From Progne subis subis (Eukaryota > Chordata > Aves > Passeriformes > Hirundinidae), in contig JAKJHU010000014.1 in NCBI GenBank assembly GCA_022316685.1, positions 3,777,001 through 3,841,000 of the forward strand: a stretch of 64,000 bases of DNA. The letters are read 5' to 3'. The notes under the pieces are model-generated. The model was not told the origin of the DNA. It searched no databases and saw only the letters and a program-made list of their open reading frames with translations. This document shows positions 1 through 13,600 of the stretch, piece after piece (position 1 is the stretch's first letter; every line of letters starts with the position of its first letter). The translations under genes and the position numbers were made by a program.

Positions 1-1770
1 AGAAGAATTTATACTGAAATATGTAGATATTTCAGAAAATGTATTAAATAAGGCAAACAGCCCAAGTTGCACCCTATTCCATATTAATGTCCTCCAAAAG
101 TCATTCTCAAATCTTGATAATGTAAAAATTAAGGGATTTGTGTAAAGCAAAATTATGAGTCTCTGCTTTTGGCTTACTCCATGTTGTATAAATCCTCATC
201 AGTTCTCCATTTTTTTATGTGAATCTTTACATTGACTCTCCAATCACAGGAAAATAAGATCCCATTGCCCCTATTTCTTCACAAATTATAATGTCTAAGT
301 TTAGACATTCTGTTCCCTACCTCTGCCTTGGCTGCCTATTATTATTATTAAGTTTTAGAAACTCAGTGGCTCTTGAGACAACTTCTGCCATTTTAGATTT
401 GGTAAAAAACTGGCTGCACGCTCAGAATTTATTAGCCATTGGTATGCAAGCAGCTTCAAACAGATTAGAACCAGTCATGGGCAAATACTTGAAGTGGAGT
501 GGTAATCCATAGTTGCTGTAATTACGTGGAAAATAAAGTATTATATCAAGGAAGAAAATATCAGAGAGTTGTGACACCATAAGGACAAGCAGCCTAAGCT
601 CAGCCATGTGAATGCCTGGCAGCAGGATACCCTAGTCCTGGTGAATTCCTTCTCCTACCATGTTCTAATTTAAAGACTAATGAAGTAAATGGGGAATCAC
701 CTATTCACTCCACTAGGATTTGGATTAGGCCATGGGGAAGAGATACTGGATAAGTCCACATGGTGTCTGCTGTAAACTCCTCAGGTTCCCAGCCAGCTGG
801 GCACAAGAGAGCTCCAGAGCTGAGCAGAGCTCTGTGCTCCTGTCAGCAGGGCATAGAGCCTGAGCTCACAAAGCCTCAGGAAAGGCAGGGTGAATTATCT
901 TGAACTCAAAAGGAGCTCTTCTGCAGACACAAGGCTCCTGGCCAGCTTGGCTCTTCACCCAAACAAACATCTGCCTGGTGAAGTGCTCCAACATCTGCCT
1001 GAAAACTCCCACGTCAATAAACCCATCCCTGTGCAGTTACAGCCATGGAACATCCCTCACAATCTCAAATGTGACTGCACTGCAAAAGCCCCTAAATATT
1101 TGTACAGAGCTACAGCTCAAGCAATAATTACTTGGTTAAATCTTGATAGTGTGGAGATGATGTCTCATTACTCTGCACAGTCAATTGCTCAAGTACTACT
1201 AAAGACAACACTTGAGAAACATTGAGTGTCTTCTCATAATCACACTCCCAAGAGCTGCATTTGTCAGTGCTGTCCATAAGTGGTTCCAGGATAATTGTGC
1301 TAACCTAATAAAACCATATGTCAAATCCCACAGAACACTTGAAAATCAACTGGTGCTCTTAAAATGCAAAATTTGGATTTTATAAAATTAAGACTTGTAC
1401 TTTTTACCATCTCAGACTCCCTTCCCTCCCCAGGAATGTGTATATTCAATATGGTAGATGTTCATTCTATAGCACCATCAAAGGATCTGTAAAGGTTCTT
1501 ATTTTGAAGGTGCTGATTATACAGCCTGTGATCTCAGCATCCTTTCACCTCTAAGGAGGTTTTTTTCCCCTACAGATATCAACAGGTACCTGGAGGGATT
1601 CATCTTATGCTTTTGACCCCCATGACCACCATAAATCTCCTGCAGAGCCATGTATTTTCTGGGAGGAAGACAACTGCATCCTCCCTTTCCTAATTACATT
1701 TTTAAAATAGATTCTGAGAACATTTGGAATGCTTCCTTTGATTCTTTCAAAATTCCTTATGCTTTCCTTA
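1..1770. other. Non-coding unique sequence, no gene supported
   Basis: AT-rich single-copy-looking sequence with stops in all frames. The longest open frames are 111 codons (890-1225, +) and 73 codons (291-512, +). They show no family resemblance, no domain pattern and no convincing splice-site context. I see no transposon signature. This could be intergenic or intronic. Confidence 0.6.
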
Positions 1771-1825
1771 CTTTTATTTCAGCAGTACACTTTTATTTCA
1801 GCAGTACTTTCATTTCACTCAGTAC
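1771..1825. repeat. Short tandem repeat, 18-19 base unit, three copies
   Basis: A unit reading roughly cttttatttcagcagtac occurs at 1771-1789 and 1790-1807. A third, diverged copy (tttcatttcactcagtac) follows at 1808-1825. The first two are nearly identical, so that duplication is recent, while the third is older. It is a minor local slippage or duplication product and may vary in length between individuals. Confidence 0.85.
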
Positions 1826-3639
1826 AGAGATCCCAGTAATACCTACATAGTAAAAAAAGTGCAGCAAAATTACTATCCAGTTTTAATACTATCAAGGACA
1901 ATAAATCAAGACTCTGCAGGAGTTAGGGTGGATACACCTCCATCAACTCATCGGGTGAACCATACCCCTGACAAGCAGCACAAAGTGAAGATTCACCTAA
2001 ATTCTCCCAAATCATTGCCTAAAAAGGCGTAATTCCCATCTCCAGCTTCGGGTTGACAATCCCAGACACAGAATTCTACCACAAGGCACTAGGATCTGGT
2101 CTGCTCTTGGTTAATATAGTAACAACATTCATAAGGGTAGCAATTTGCACCCACTGAGATGCAAGAGGAGTGGAAACAGTGTGGGATAAACGCTGGGTGG
2201 AGTGTTGGTATCCACACCCATGCTGGCCCACGTGCAGCCAGTCCCAGAGCCTGTGCATGGGATTTTCCCACAGTTCTGGTTCCAGCACACCCAGAGGCAG
2301 CTCAGATCTACCCACCCTGCACGCACGCCACGTGCAGAAAAAGCCTTCTCACTCTCGACCTTTAGCCTCACATAAAAAAAGAGACACAGCGGGTTTTCTA
2401 GGAATCTAATTTTTCTTGCCAGTGAAGTAATAGATATTGGACTGGAACTGGGATAAATGCCAGGAAATTTCCACCAAAACTTTTCATAAGATCTGTTCAG
2501 TTTAAAATGTATGGGGGGAAATAAAAATCTCAAGGTAAGCTGCCTTGAGTCAGGGGAATGTATTTGGAGAACGCCAAGGACTCACATTTGGAGGACACCA
2601 AGTCCACCTGGCAGTGCTGTGATCGTACAGCACCTTGAGAAAATCAACTGCTCATCAAAAAGGAATTCCCATCTGCAGCCACAGCAAAACTGGGAAGTGT
2701 TGCACTCCCATTTACCAGACACGTCCCACATATATGAAGATCACAGATGGTAACGTTTTGAATCAAATATAGGTGTTCTGGGTATTTGCTGCTACAGAGT
2801 AAATAAAAATCATATTCAAGCAGACAAAAGAAGCTGACAAGGAAAGTATTAAACTTAAGCAAACCTAGCAAGGATGTTAGAAACGGATGTGGATTCTGAA
2901 TTTCTGGAATAATTCAGTGGTTCCTATAACCCAGGGTAAAAAAAAGGCAGCTCATGAATAGCTTCAAAAGACCATTTCTATAAAGAAAACTCATGGATTT
3001 TTAACTGCAGTTCATAAAAACAAGGACTATAGTCATTCACTCGTCTTTTGAAACTGCTGGTTAGAATGAGAGCAGGAATGGATATGGCCAGAAGGGTCTA
3101 ATTTAAATAATATTTAAAAGAAATTGAGATTTATTTCCCGTAAGTAGAAGAAATGCCTTTTCCTTGTGATGCCTCTAATTCTAAATGCCAATTCAGTCAA
3201 GTTCATGGAAAACAGCCAGCTGAACTAGCAAACTTTTTCTTTAATTATGAGCACAAAGTCAGTTGTTCACTGTCAGAAATTTAATTACAATTAGAGACAC
3301 TGAACATCAGTGGAACATAAATTCTGTTTGCTCTTCTAAACAGATACAATAAAGGAAGCAGAATCTTCCTTTTTCAAATATGCCTGAAACCGAGTTTGTC
3401 CCTGATCAAAAAAGAGGGAGACTTGATCCCCTCTCTCACCACCTCCCTCAAGAGGGTTAGAGGAAAAAAATGAAAATCAGATGAAACACTGCTCTGAGCC
3501 ATAAGCCTCATTCTCATACCCTGTATGGTGACACAGGGCCACACATACGGCCCTTTTTTGGGCCTGATAAAACATACCAGCCTCTGTAGGAACTGATGTC
3601 CCCATGGATGGGCCTCTGAGAGGGAGAAGGGAATCTTTT
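1826..3639. other. Non-coding unique sequence with one imperfect direct repeat
   Basis: No gene or transposon is recognised. An 18-base motif of the form (t/c)atttggag.ac.ccaag appears twice, at 2561-2578 and 2585-2602, as an imperfect local duplication. The overlapping open frames at 2076-2533 on both strands are mutual shadows and look random. Confidence 0.55.
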
Positions 3640-3925
3640 CTCCTGCCTTTTCATTTTTCAGCCGAGAAGCAGCAATCGGGACACAGCACCAGCACAAACT
3701 TCTGGCGTTTGTGTAAACGAGAGCAGCAACTCTTGAACAGGCTGCCAGGGGTTTCCAGGAGCACAATCAGAACAATCAGGTGCCTGATGTGGCACGCAGG
3801 ATGGGGTATCTGTGCACACACACACACACACACTGAGCAGCCTCGCTCCCTCTTTGACAAATCCCCCATCACCGAGCAGGGCCAGCGCCCGACCCACTCG
3901 AGCTGATAACGGGGGCTGCGAAAAT
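3640..3925. other. GC-richer, CpG-enriched pocket
   Basis: Roughly a dozen CpG dinucleotides fall within about 285 bases, against sparse CpG on either side. The pocket contains the (CA)n run at 3815-3833. It could be a small regulatory element or an old GC-rich insertion. No exon structure is evident. The enrichment is weaker than that of the block at 16729-17045. Confidence 0.35.
3815..3833. repeat. (CA)n microsatellite, 9.5 units
   Basis: An uninterrupted alternating CA run of 19 bases is preceded by tgtg. It is a simple dinucleotide microsatellite and probably polymorphic. Confidence 0.95.
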
Positions 3926-4635
3926 GTGCCCCAGGGAGCCACCTTGGGAGCAGGCTGTGAAAAATCTCTATAGAAATTAAGGGAATGGGAGGGATCTCTG
4001 CATGAATTTTGTTCCTTCAGCTCCTCCAAAGCAAATTAGAGCTCTTGGTCCCTGCCTTCAAGGGAGTTTTGCTCTTCTGTTTCAAAGTTCCTTTGAGTTA
4101 GTCTCAATAGTGGAGTTCTTTGAAGAAGGCTCTAAAACACTGCCCTTTATAACTGAAAATATAAAGCTGTATATTAAATTATTTTCAACAAAAAAACTCA
4201 GCTTAGCATGGTCCTTTCCTTCTCACCACAATATTCTACTTTCTCATCAAGAGTATCTGGTTTCATTTTTTTTTTTATTCTGCTCTAAACTGTTTTATTT
4301 CTGTGGTGTTTCTGGGTAGTAGCCCTAGCTATATTTTACTGTCATACATTTTTTACTACATTGCATAACACTCTACAACATCATTTTATGCAACACTTGG
4401 GTGTATCTACATGCAATACTTAGATTAGTTTTTCTCTCTCATTGTGTATTCTGCCTCCAGCGCTGTGCAATGCACAGGAATTGTCAAGATTTCCACCGAC
4501 TTAACTGAGAGCTGGAGAATGCCTGTAACTGCTGAATTTGAACTTTGTTTCGGTATTTTGCCCAAGCCCAAAGAATTTAATTTAAGAAATCTCAAAAAAA
4601 CCCTACCCCAAAAAACCTGGAAAAAACCCAAAACT
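3926..4635. other. Non-coding AT-rich sequence
   Basis: No gene or repeat family is recognised. The last 50 bases become rich in A and C runs (aaaaaaaccc, accccaaaaaa) and lead into the pure A/C tract that starts at 4636. Confidence 0.55.
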
Positions 4636-4821
4636 AAACCACCCCCCCCCCAAAAAAAAAAAAACCAAAAAAAAAAAAAACAAAAACAAACAAAAAAAAA
4701 AAACAAAACACAACAAAAACAAAAAACCACCACCACCACCACCACAACAAAACCCCAACAAAACAAACAAACAAACAAACCCAAAACAAAAAACCCCAAA
4801 AAACCAAAAAAAAACAAACCA
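4636..4821. repeat. 186-base tract containing only A and C
   Basis: From 4636 to 4821 the + strand has no G and no T at all. Within it are a C10 run followed by A13 (about 4642-4664), an (ACC)n run near 4726-4745 and an (AAAC)n run near 4761-4780. It is a compound low-complexity sequence rather than a simple microsatellite. On the complementary strand the T/G sequence gives long artefactual open frames (130 and 63 codons, rich in Phe, Trp and Val), which I do not treat as genes. A short T/G-rich stretch at 4860-4891 lies in the opposite sense and could pair with part of the tract. Confidence 0.9.
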
Positions 4822-4891
4822 GCAAAAAAATCCCCCTACTCTTCAGGTAAGATGCATTGTTCTTTATTTTTGTTTTTTGTTGTTTTTTTTT

Positions 4892-7805
4892 AATAGAGAT
4901 TTAATTTATCCATTATTAATGTACTGATGGCAATGGAGGATTAAAAAATAACCTCTTTTCCTCCCACCACCATCCCACTCATTTTATAAACAGTAAATTT
5001 TTGTCATTTTTCAAATAACAAAGGATAACATCCTAGAGAAGCAAATTCTGGGAACCATTTAATTTGTTCCAGCTGTGACAGCTCTTGTTTTTAATTTTGG
5101 GGACTTCCAGTTGAATAAACCTTGACAAACAAGACCTGATCTTTTTAATCACTCAAAGATGCATAGCTATAGGTAGATCTGTGTGTAAGTACCTGCACTG
5201 ATGCACTTATATGCACATCCATTTATATATTTTTATCCTGGCTTCACACAAATTTAAATTGTTTCCATTGTGATATGATTTTTTTTTTTTTTTAAAGCAG
5301 TAAAAAAATAGTTGCTAAAACAGTTTACAGTAAGAGAGAGAAAAGCAAAAACTACAGCAATCACCTAAGTTGGGACCAGCTTTTCAACAAATAAAAAAGT
5401 GGACTTTGTTGGACTTCTCTGCTACCGTAACTATGACTTACAGCTAAGAATATTTTCTAGCTGTCAGATTCCAACCTGTTATTTGTTGCTGTGGAGAATT
5501 TTTCTGTCAGCCTCCCTGTCTGCTTTCAGGGGGTTACTAAAGAAAGGTGAAATGGGAGCTAAGACAGATCCTTATTTTCGTAAAGTAAGTTATTTTTCAT
5601 AATTCTAAAAATAAAAATTCACCCTAGGACAGACACTTAATTTCTCCATCTCAGCTGCAGTTGAAAGTCACACAGTTCTATACCAACACTGTAAATTCAT
5701 TATAAAAACCAAATTCATGCGTTTGAGATGCACAGCCCCACACAGATCCTAATGTGTGCACTTTTTTTGGTAGCGACAAGGCAGCTGTGACTGCAGTGAC
5801 AAAAGCAGATGTAGAAGGTGGGGGATGAGGGCAGATCTGATTCCTGTGTGCAGAAGGGTCAGGTCACTGTCAGAGACACAAGGCAGGAGAAGGAACCAGC
5901 TGCAATCCAAGCTCAGAGCATCATGTCATACAGTACAGAGTATTTGTATGGAAGGATTGTGTGTGAGCCAGGGGTGGTGTGGGAAGAAATACACAAACAC
6001 CAGATTTGACAACCTGCAAGGGCGTGGCAGGAGGGAGAGGATCAGTGACAGATGGTGGGAGCACGTCCTCCACATGTGGAGGTGTGTTAGAGCTGAAATG
6101 GAGCTACTGTGCACTGGTAGACAGGAGGGAAAACGTGTGTCTAATGGCCTTTGCCTTTTCTGTATCTTCCAGTCAGCCCCTGCACTGCACACAGGCTGTT
6201 CACAGCAGCACATCCTTCTGATGGAGCTCAACAGGTAAAGTTACTGCACGACCACCCAACGTTAACAGAAATAACCCTGGTATGACAAGACCCCTGTGCC
6301 ACAAACACAGCGATGCACAGCCAGGGCACGGGACCCACTTACCCTGGGAGGGACAAGAGGCATGTCCACTAAGAGAGCAGGGTCCTGGGCATGCTCATCT
6401 TCTAGAAACAGGGACCTCTAAAGCCACAGAAGACATCATTCATGCCTTGCAACCATGCAGAGCCAGATGAGGATAACTCACTCGTAACTTCAAGGACTAC
6501 TGCAGAAACCAAGGACACCATGCTGAAGGCAAGATACTGGAGTGGGTCCAGTGAATCCACTGTGATTTACCCTATGAACCAAATAAAAACACTGCTAAGG
6601 GGGGAAAAATAAGAAATTAAAAATTAAAACCTTAGGCCTTGAGTAAACCTTACAGATAGAAAGCAGACAACCTGATTCTGGATAATAACACATCCTCCAT
6701 CCCCTCCCTCATTCATTAACCTTTACTATTTTTTTATTAGCAGTCCTGGCACCGTGGTGCTGAACTGAGCCCAGCAGGCTGCCCAGGCAATGACATTTCA
6801 GAGACTGGCAGAGCAGAACAGCCCATATGAATTTAACATTATCTTGAGTTTAACTTCACAGCAGGAGGAAAACTGGCCTGTTCCTTCGGTACCTTCGAGA
6901 GGGAGATGAACAAAAATGGTAGTGGGGGGTGGGAGCATGACAGGGAGACAGGAAACTTAATTAGAAAGAGAAAACACACTAGAAAAATATACCACTGACA
7001 TTTTGATAATCTGGAAAGCAGACATCGCATCTCAGGCAAAACATTAGATTATACATTCTTTTCTCTCTAAACTCTATCCCAGTGAAGACTACAGGAAAAT
7101 AAGCTGAAGGGTTTTGGCTGCTACATCTTCCTCTTTCATTGAACATTAACAAAGTCTGCGATAGGTTACTTTAGACACAGATAGGCATAGGACAGGGAAG
7201 GACCAAAAGAAATCTTTGAGTTCATCCCTTCACCCCAAGATGAAAATGATCATTAAGTCTAGTCTATCAATACATTGGTTGGTTCATACTGATGGACCAA
7301 CCATGAAAAATACTCAACTTCCCTTAAAATGCATCTGTCAAACAACCAGACTCTCTGTATTCAGCTGAAGACAAAAGCTTTGTCAAAAGACTGTATGGAA
7401 ATTAAGATTTTAAGATCTTGTTTGGGGTTTTGAGTGCTCTGATAAAAATAACGAGCAGTAACTATTACAATTGTGGAAAATTTATATCGTCGAAAGACTT
7501 ATCTCAGGTGTACAAACTTAACAAATGCCCATGAACAAGCAAGAAATCCTGTGGCAAAGTTCAATTTCGAACTCACCAAATTTCAGGAGAGATTTTTTTC
7601 CCTCAATACTAATGTATAAATGAATAATAACAAATCCTGGATAGGGATGTTTCATTTAAAGACTAAATCAGAGCTATTATGGCTGGAAATACAATTACCA
7701 GGACAAGCTGTAGGACCTGTTGTCTGAAACGTGCAAAAAACTAACTATGTTTCAAGATATTAAGTTAGTTTGAGTTTTCCTTATATCTTATAAAGTCACA
7801 AAAGT
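4892..7805. other. Non-coding unique sequence
   Basis: No exon or transposon is recognised. The region includes a T15 run near 5279 and a moderately GC-rich part around 5800-6250, where many overlapping short frames occur on both strands (63-137 codons). The overlap in several frames at once, with no recognisable protein, marks these as chance. A perfect 16-base palindrome is listed separately. Confidence 0.55.
6067..6082. other. Perfect 16-base palindrome with E-box core
   Basis: The sequence cctccacatgtggagg reads identically on both strands and is centred on CACATGTG, an E-box of the CANNTG class bound by basic helix-loop-helix factors. The symmetry stops at the next base on each side. 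Whether it binds anything is unknown; a 16-base palindrome can arise by chance in 64 kb only rarely. Confidence 0.6.
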
Positions 7806-7846
7806 GAAAGAAAAAAAAAAAAGAGAGGAGAGGAAGAAAAAAAGGA
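7806..7846. repeat. 41-base homopurine tract
   Basis: The + strand has only A and G from 7806 to 7846 (a run of 12 A, then mixed ga/gga units). Homopurine:homopyrimidine mirror-like tracts of this kind can form triplex DNA. It is simple low-complexity sequence with no gene context. Confidence 0.85.
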
Positions 7847-10625
7847 CAAGTATTTATCCAGCCAAATGCAGTGATAACTGTAAAAGACCTATTCTCCCTC
7901 AAGCTTCTGTTTAAAGTTCACCAGGTTCTTCCAATGGAGCATGAATATGATGGTGAAACAAAGATGGAAAACCCTACCAACAGTAATAACAAAATGGAAA
8001 ACGGTGGTGAAAATGTGATATCAATGTTCTATAAGCATTTAAATAAAAAATATTTTAATACCAACAGACATGACCTTGAAAGGTTGAATCTTAAAAGCCA
8101 TTCACATAACACAGTGTTCAAAGACTGAGTATTAGGCATGTCATTTTCCTAACACATTTGCACTACGAATGAAAAATTCTTGCTTTTAAAAGAGTTAATT
8201 GCATTGTATGTTTTCATTTTAATTGATAGTCCAGTAGTATGTCTGGTTTTCCTTTTTCTTCCAAAATAGAATTGCTTAAGAAGACAGAAGTTAAACTCAG
8301 CCCTTTTGATTAGCAAGAGCTGTTGCCTCCAGTGCTCACTAATTGCTTTCTTGTAATGCAGAGAAGGAAGCATATTTTTTGCATGTGAGTTCTGGCTCAA
8401 TTAACTCTTTTAAGTGAATTTTCAGTATGTCTCTCAGAAAATACTACAGAAATAAGGAATAATTCTGTCTACAGAATTAGCACATATTTGATATATTATA
8501 AATGGTTTAAGCCTAAGGAGGGTTTCTGAAGCACTGTTGACCTAGAACTGAGGGAGATCTTGAAAAGATCTTCCGTATGATGTCACACTCCAGAAAATGT
8601 CTCCAAGAAATGAGGCAAAATAAAACCTCAAATTCTGAAAGCAGAGTCTTAGTAAATATTTACATTTATGTGCCTGAATTTCCACGTAGTCCATAGGCAG
8701 TACTTTTTAGCTGCTGAGTGCTAACTGTGACGGGCCCATCAGCGAGGCAGATCCATCCTTGACTGCTCTGCCTGCCAGTGCCATTAACTGCCTCGGGAAA
8801 GGGAAACTGAGCTGCTGCTTTGATAACACTCTTTACTAAGTCTGGGTTGATGCAGCAGGGGGAGACTGAATTATACTAATTTCTTGTTTATTTCCCAGGA
8901 CATTTCAACAGGAATATTCTGCTGCATGAGAAGGAATACCCTCTAAGGTTAGGGGCGAGCTGCTGGCCCTGGGAGCAAGCGCCTCTGTCTGAAGAGTCAA
9001 CGTGCATCACAGCTGCCACGATCAGTGCAAGATCCCACACTGCATAAACCCCTGCTGGGCCTTGTTTTGGGGGGGACAGGCTCTGGCTGCGAACCAGAAA
9101 GGTGTTGAAAGGAGCACGTCTCAATTCTGAACAATCCCAGAGCAAGGACTGTAAAGTGTGCTCCACTCATTTGACAGAGGCAATACGACAGAATGTCTGG
9201 ATTTACCCTGACCAGTGGGTATGGAATAAGCTATTGAGTCCTCTGAATCTCAGCTGGGATTTATTAAGTCAGAGGGCAGACCTGGCCATAAGAATTTTTC
9301 ACTGTTTTTTTTTCTCTGCAGAGGAAAGAAAAAATGAATACAACACCTCATTGGTTAAACATCTCATTTGCTAGTAGAAGACTGAAATGTTCTTTCAGTG
9401 ATTTTAATCTGCTTTAAAAGCATGTGTTCATACCAGAACCCTTGAGCTCTCTATTTCCTCTTACCCTTCACTGGTTATTTCTTGTTAAGGTTTATTTGCT
9501 GTTCACCAATAATTTTTCCTTGCATCAGAAAGAATGGCTGCACTTTACCAAACGGGAAACATTCTTCTCAGAGGGATAACAGCTTTCATCCCCATCTCCT
9601 CTTTCAAAATCCAGATATGGAAATGCAGAATTGCTTTTCCTGGGGGTTGTCTAACAGTGCAGCAAGGATGTTTCTTAATTGTCCTGAACGTCCTGAACAT
9701 GCCAGCTGCAGCTTCACTTTCTACTCTGATATCCAAATTACAGCCTTGTAGAAGCCATGTTGTTTTAACACCTCCTCCTCTCCTGTGAGCTAAGCAGCAC
9801 ACACCATATTCCAGAAAACTGCCTGACCAGTGCTCCAGAGATAAACAAAAAGGCCAACAAAGGACAATCCATCCTATCAGGCTATGCTGATACTGCCAGC
9901 TATCAAGTTTGCCATAATTACTGCACTGCTTCTTTATACAACCCTAATTTGTCTGTTTTATTGTATTTTCCCTGCTTGTACCAGATCACAGCTCCTCCAG
10001 GATGAATGCCACCTGCTCCCTCCTGTCTCAGCAGGACAGAAAGCTGGTCCCCAGTGAGGACTTGGACTATGAAGCTTAAAGAAGCAGAATATTGTTAGAG
10101 AAAAGTGCTTTAGAAAAGACAATGGTCTCAGTATAAATGAGGAACTAACAGCTTTTACAGGGAGAAAGACTGTAAAAAACAGAAAACACTTGAGGGGAAC
10201 TCATCTGAAGAACCAGAATCAGCACACAGACCCTGACCCAAACTCTTGTGGCATTGCATTGATAGCTGCTGTCATCACCAGGTTATGAACAATGAGTGTA
10301 CAAGGCACAGCTGGATTCAGTGAGGCTCTAAAGCCTCTCTGAAACACTTATGGCATGAAAGAAACAGAAAAATCAACATCATTTACAACTGATAATGGGT
10401 TGTGGTTTTATACAGAAAGCCTGCATACATGGACACATCTCTCATTTCATGTCTTTGACACTTAACATTGGCTTTCATACATCAATAAATCCCCCCTGTA
10501 TACACACAAAAATCACTGAAATCATTACGAGAATCTTCAAATACACTGAAACCTCTGCTGGGCTATTAAGGTGGAAATAACAATGCGAGCTCTTACTTCT
10601 GCGAGACAAAGCAAACCACCTGATT

Positions 10626-10629
<4 letters not shown>
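7847..10629. other. Non-coding unique sequence
   Basis: No gene or transposon is recognised. Open frames of 83-92 codons occur at 8149-8400 (-), 8888-9166 (-) and 9482-9802 (several frames). None resembles a known protein. The stretch is otherwise ordinary AT-rich sequence. Confidence 0.55.
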
Positions 10630-10663
<34 letters not shown>

Positions 10664-10672
10664 CATCTTCAC
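10630..10672. repeat. Poly-A run, 43 bases
   Basis: This is an uninterrupted A43 on the + strand. A run this long can mark the 3' tail of a retrocopy, but the upstream sequence (10395-10620) shows no recognisable gene copy. No flanking target-site duplication is visible. Simple slippage growth is equally likely. Confidence 0.9.
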
Positions 10673-13600
10673 CTTATATGAGGAGAGGACAATAAGAGAA
10701 AGGAGCAAATGCAACTCGTGTGAGAGACGCAACACGTGCACAGAAAGTGGTGAGCTCCATGTGAACAGAGGACAGTGCCCAACTCTGCACTGCTTGGGGG
10801 CTTCTCTCAGTTTAAATTTACATCACAAAGAGGCTGAATTGTCCACGGGGACAACACACTTGATCTGCAATACAGAACAAAGAAACGTTAAACGAACATC
10901 CCAGTTTCCAACTGTAGAAGCAAAAGGCAGTTTTTCTTAATTATTGTTGAAGTGCTATAGGGTAGAGATGCCTAACCTGTTCCTTACTGCATCCATTCCC
11001 CCAAACTTCTTATCCTTGGGGAAAGGAAAGGTTTTATACTCAAATGCCAAACCCAGGATGTCAGTTGCACTCCTTTCTCTTGGTTTCTAGACATGCCTGC
11101 TTTTGTAAATATTTCATGCTTATGTTTGAACAAGCCTGTCCTAGCTGTAGACCAGTTCATGAGCCGGAGTTCTGTAAATCTTCCCCAACACATTTTCTTT
11201 CTTGAGGAAAATAGCAATGCCAAAGGCTTTCATGACACCATTTCTATGAAAAAGGTGGAGCAAGGCACCAAACACGTTCACCTAACTGAAAGGTGGGGAT
11301 CATCATTTTCAAATAACATCTACTTGTTCTTCTCTGCTGCTGCTGGAGCTTTGTCCAGGCACACAGCCCCAGCTCCTGCAGCCAACTTCTCTGTCACTGC
11401 CCCTGCTTTTCATTTGAGCTATTGAGCCACATAAGTGTTGTTTTGCCTTTTGTAAAACCGCTTGAAAGAGTTCAGTCTGCTGGAGGAGCAAGGTGTTTAC
11501 CTGCCTTGATCTTGTGTGGGAGAGTCTCCAAGCTGACAGACGGTGCTGTCTCATCCATCTGCTCTCTTGACACTTCCTGGGAGGGCAGAGCGTGGATGGA
11601 GCAAAGAGCTGCACCAATTTATTTACTGCTTTAAGCATATAAACCCCATAGAAAGACACTCAGGGTTTCTCTAAATGCTCCCCCATGAGAATAAAGGAAG
11701 AGTACAGTCAACGGGAGCCCTTGGGAGCGCTCCTCACACGCTGCTGTGTGATTCACCTGTTTATCCACAAAGAGTCTGTGTGTTTTTGCAGCAAGCACAA
11801 CATCAATCTCTTTGTGGGGTGTAAAAGCAGAGAGTCCTCTGGAGCATCTAGAGACTTGGCTACAGTCCATCTCTCTCTTTTTCCGGAGATGCATGAGGAG
11901 TAAATGATGGATTCAGCACAAGGAGTATCAGTTGACAAAGAAATCTCTCTCCAGAACTCCTGCAGACAAAACCTTGCTTAAAAAACCCATTACAGAAAAC
12001 ACACTCTGTGGAAACTTTTGTTCTGCACACTCAAGGATGCAGAGTACTTCATCACGTGGAAACAATCCTTTAGTTTGTGTATATATTCACCTGTATCAGG
12101 GTGTGATACCCCAAAGCCCACGAGTCTGGAGTTCCTGTTCTACTAAACAGAACAAAGCCAGTGTTCCTTAGTGAATCTGTAGCCTCCAGCTCCCTTATAC
12201 AGATGGCCTTGAAAATTCTAGTGTAAAAACATGATATAATAGAGCTGTAAGAAATTTCAAAGTTTTCAAAAACCAATACTTTCCACAATTAATACACAAA
12301 TAATAATAATACAAATATTAATTAATACAAGACCAAAATTAATAGTTACGGAAATCCAGCAGCAAGCGCTCTGTTGAAGAAGAAAATAAATATACTGCTT
12401 TGGATTATGAAAGAACAATAGTTATTTATGTAAATTTGCCCTGCAGTAATTATTTTTAAATACTATCATACACTTGTTTCATATTTTCTGCTACTTACTC
12501 CCTTTAGAGATTCCAGTAATTGTGGTGTTATTATTGTAAAATAGACCTTTAACTTTTTTGGCTAATTCTAAAATAAGTGTCTGAATGACAGAAGAATATG
12601 ATTATGTTGGTAGAATACAGTTTGTTCTGCTTTCCTAAAGCAAAGATTTCTACTGCTAGCAGAGACTGAATAAATGAAATTGAAGGATGGAGAATGATTA
12701 TACCTGTTGTAACTAATTTACAAGTAAGTTTCATGTCAGAATCTGGGTTTCCAGGGAAATGAGCAACCTACCACACAACACCAGGTGATTTTTCTTGTTT
12801 CAGATGGAATGTTTGTAACATAGTTATAAATACAAATTAAGTTACAAAATAAATATAAATACATCTGGGCAGGTTATTTTAGGAGCTAGTGAAATTCAAT
12901 AGCTCAGATTCTATTCAACACAGAAAATATTTCAGTGAAGGAAGTAAAACCTAAAGCTTCCTGTGCACAAAATTGCTCCCATCTAAAAACATCCCATTCT
13001 ATATAGAGAATATAGAATAAGTTACATCTCAAGAGATACTGCTGAGTATGTGGCAAATGCTCCTGCAAAAAGCCCTATTTTAAAACAGAAGCAGCAATAA
13101 TCCTGTGAATATCTTACAGGTATGCACAGCCTTGCAGATGCCTTCCAGACCCAGCTCCCTTACTGTCACCAAGGTCCATCTATTTACAGATTCCCCTAAA
13201 TAGGAGTGGAAACACAGGCTCAGCCCATCATTCACAAAACCATTCCAGAAGAACAAGAGAGCAGCAGCTCATAGGAGGAGGAAAATGCAGCTGTTCAGGA
13301 AAGGAAATAAACACAGAGATTCTACCTCTGGTAAGAAAATCCCTTGCAGGAGACTACAAAATAGTAAAGAATACAACAAATCTGTGAATGGGATGGGGAG
13401 ACCCTATTTGCAATTTCTGAGAAGTATTTAGATTGCCTGAACAAAGTTAGATGTTCAAGATCTCTGCACTGCCTTTCGCAAGAGGGGAAAACTTCCAGGA
13501 GTGGAGAGGTAAGCTTGGGGAGGGGAAAAGCCAAGTCTTTAAAGCCAAATGAGGCTTATCTTCTCCTAGGAGACATCAGACATAATGTCAGAAAGTGAAA

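Noticed and set aside
4585..4620. Telomere-like repeat (ccctacccc, aaaccct)
   Set aside because: The phrases do not form (CCCTAA)n units. They are part of the A/C-rich lead-in.
4425..4893. Overlapping frames on both strands, Lys/Thr/Pro-rich on + and Phe/Trp-rich on -
   Set aside because: Both are produced by the A/C-only low-complexity tract.
10395..10672. Possible processed pseudogene ending in A43
   Set aside because: The upstream sequence matches no gene I recognise, and no flanking duplication was found.
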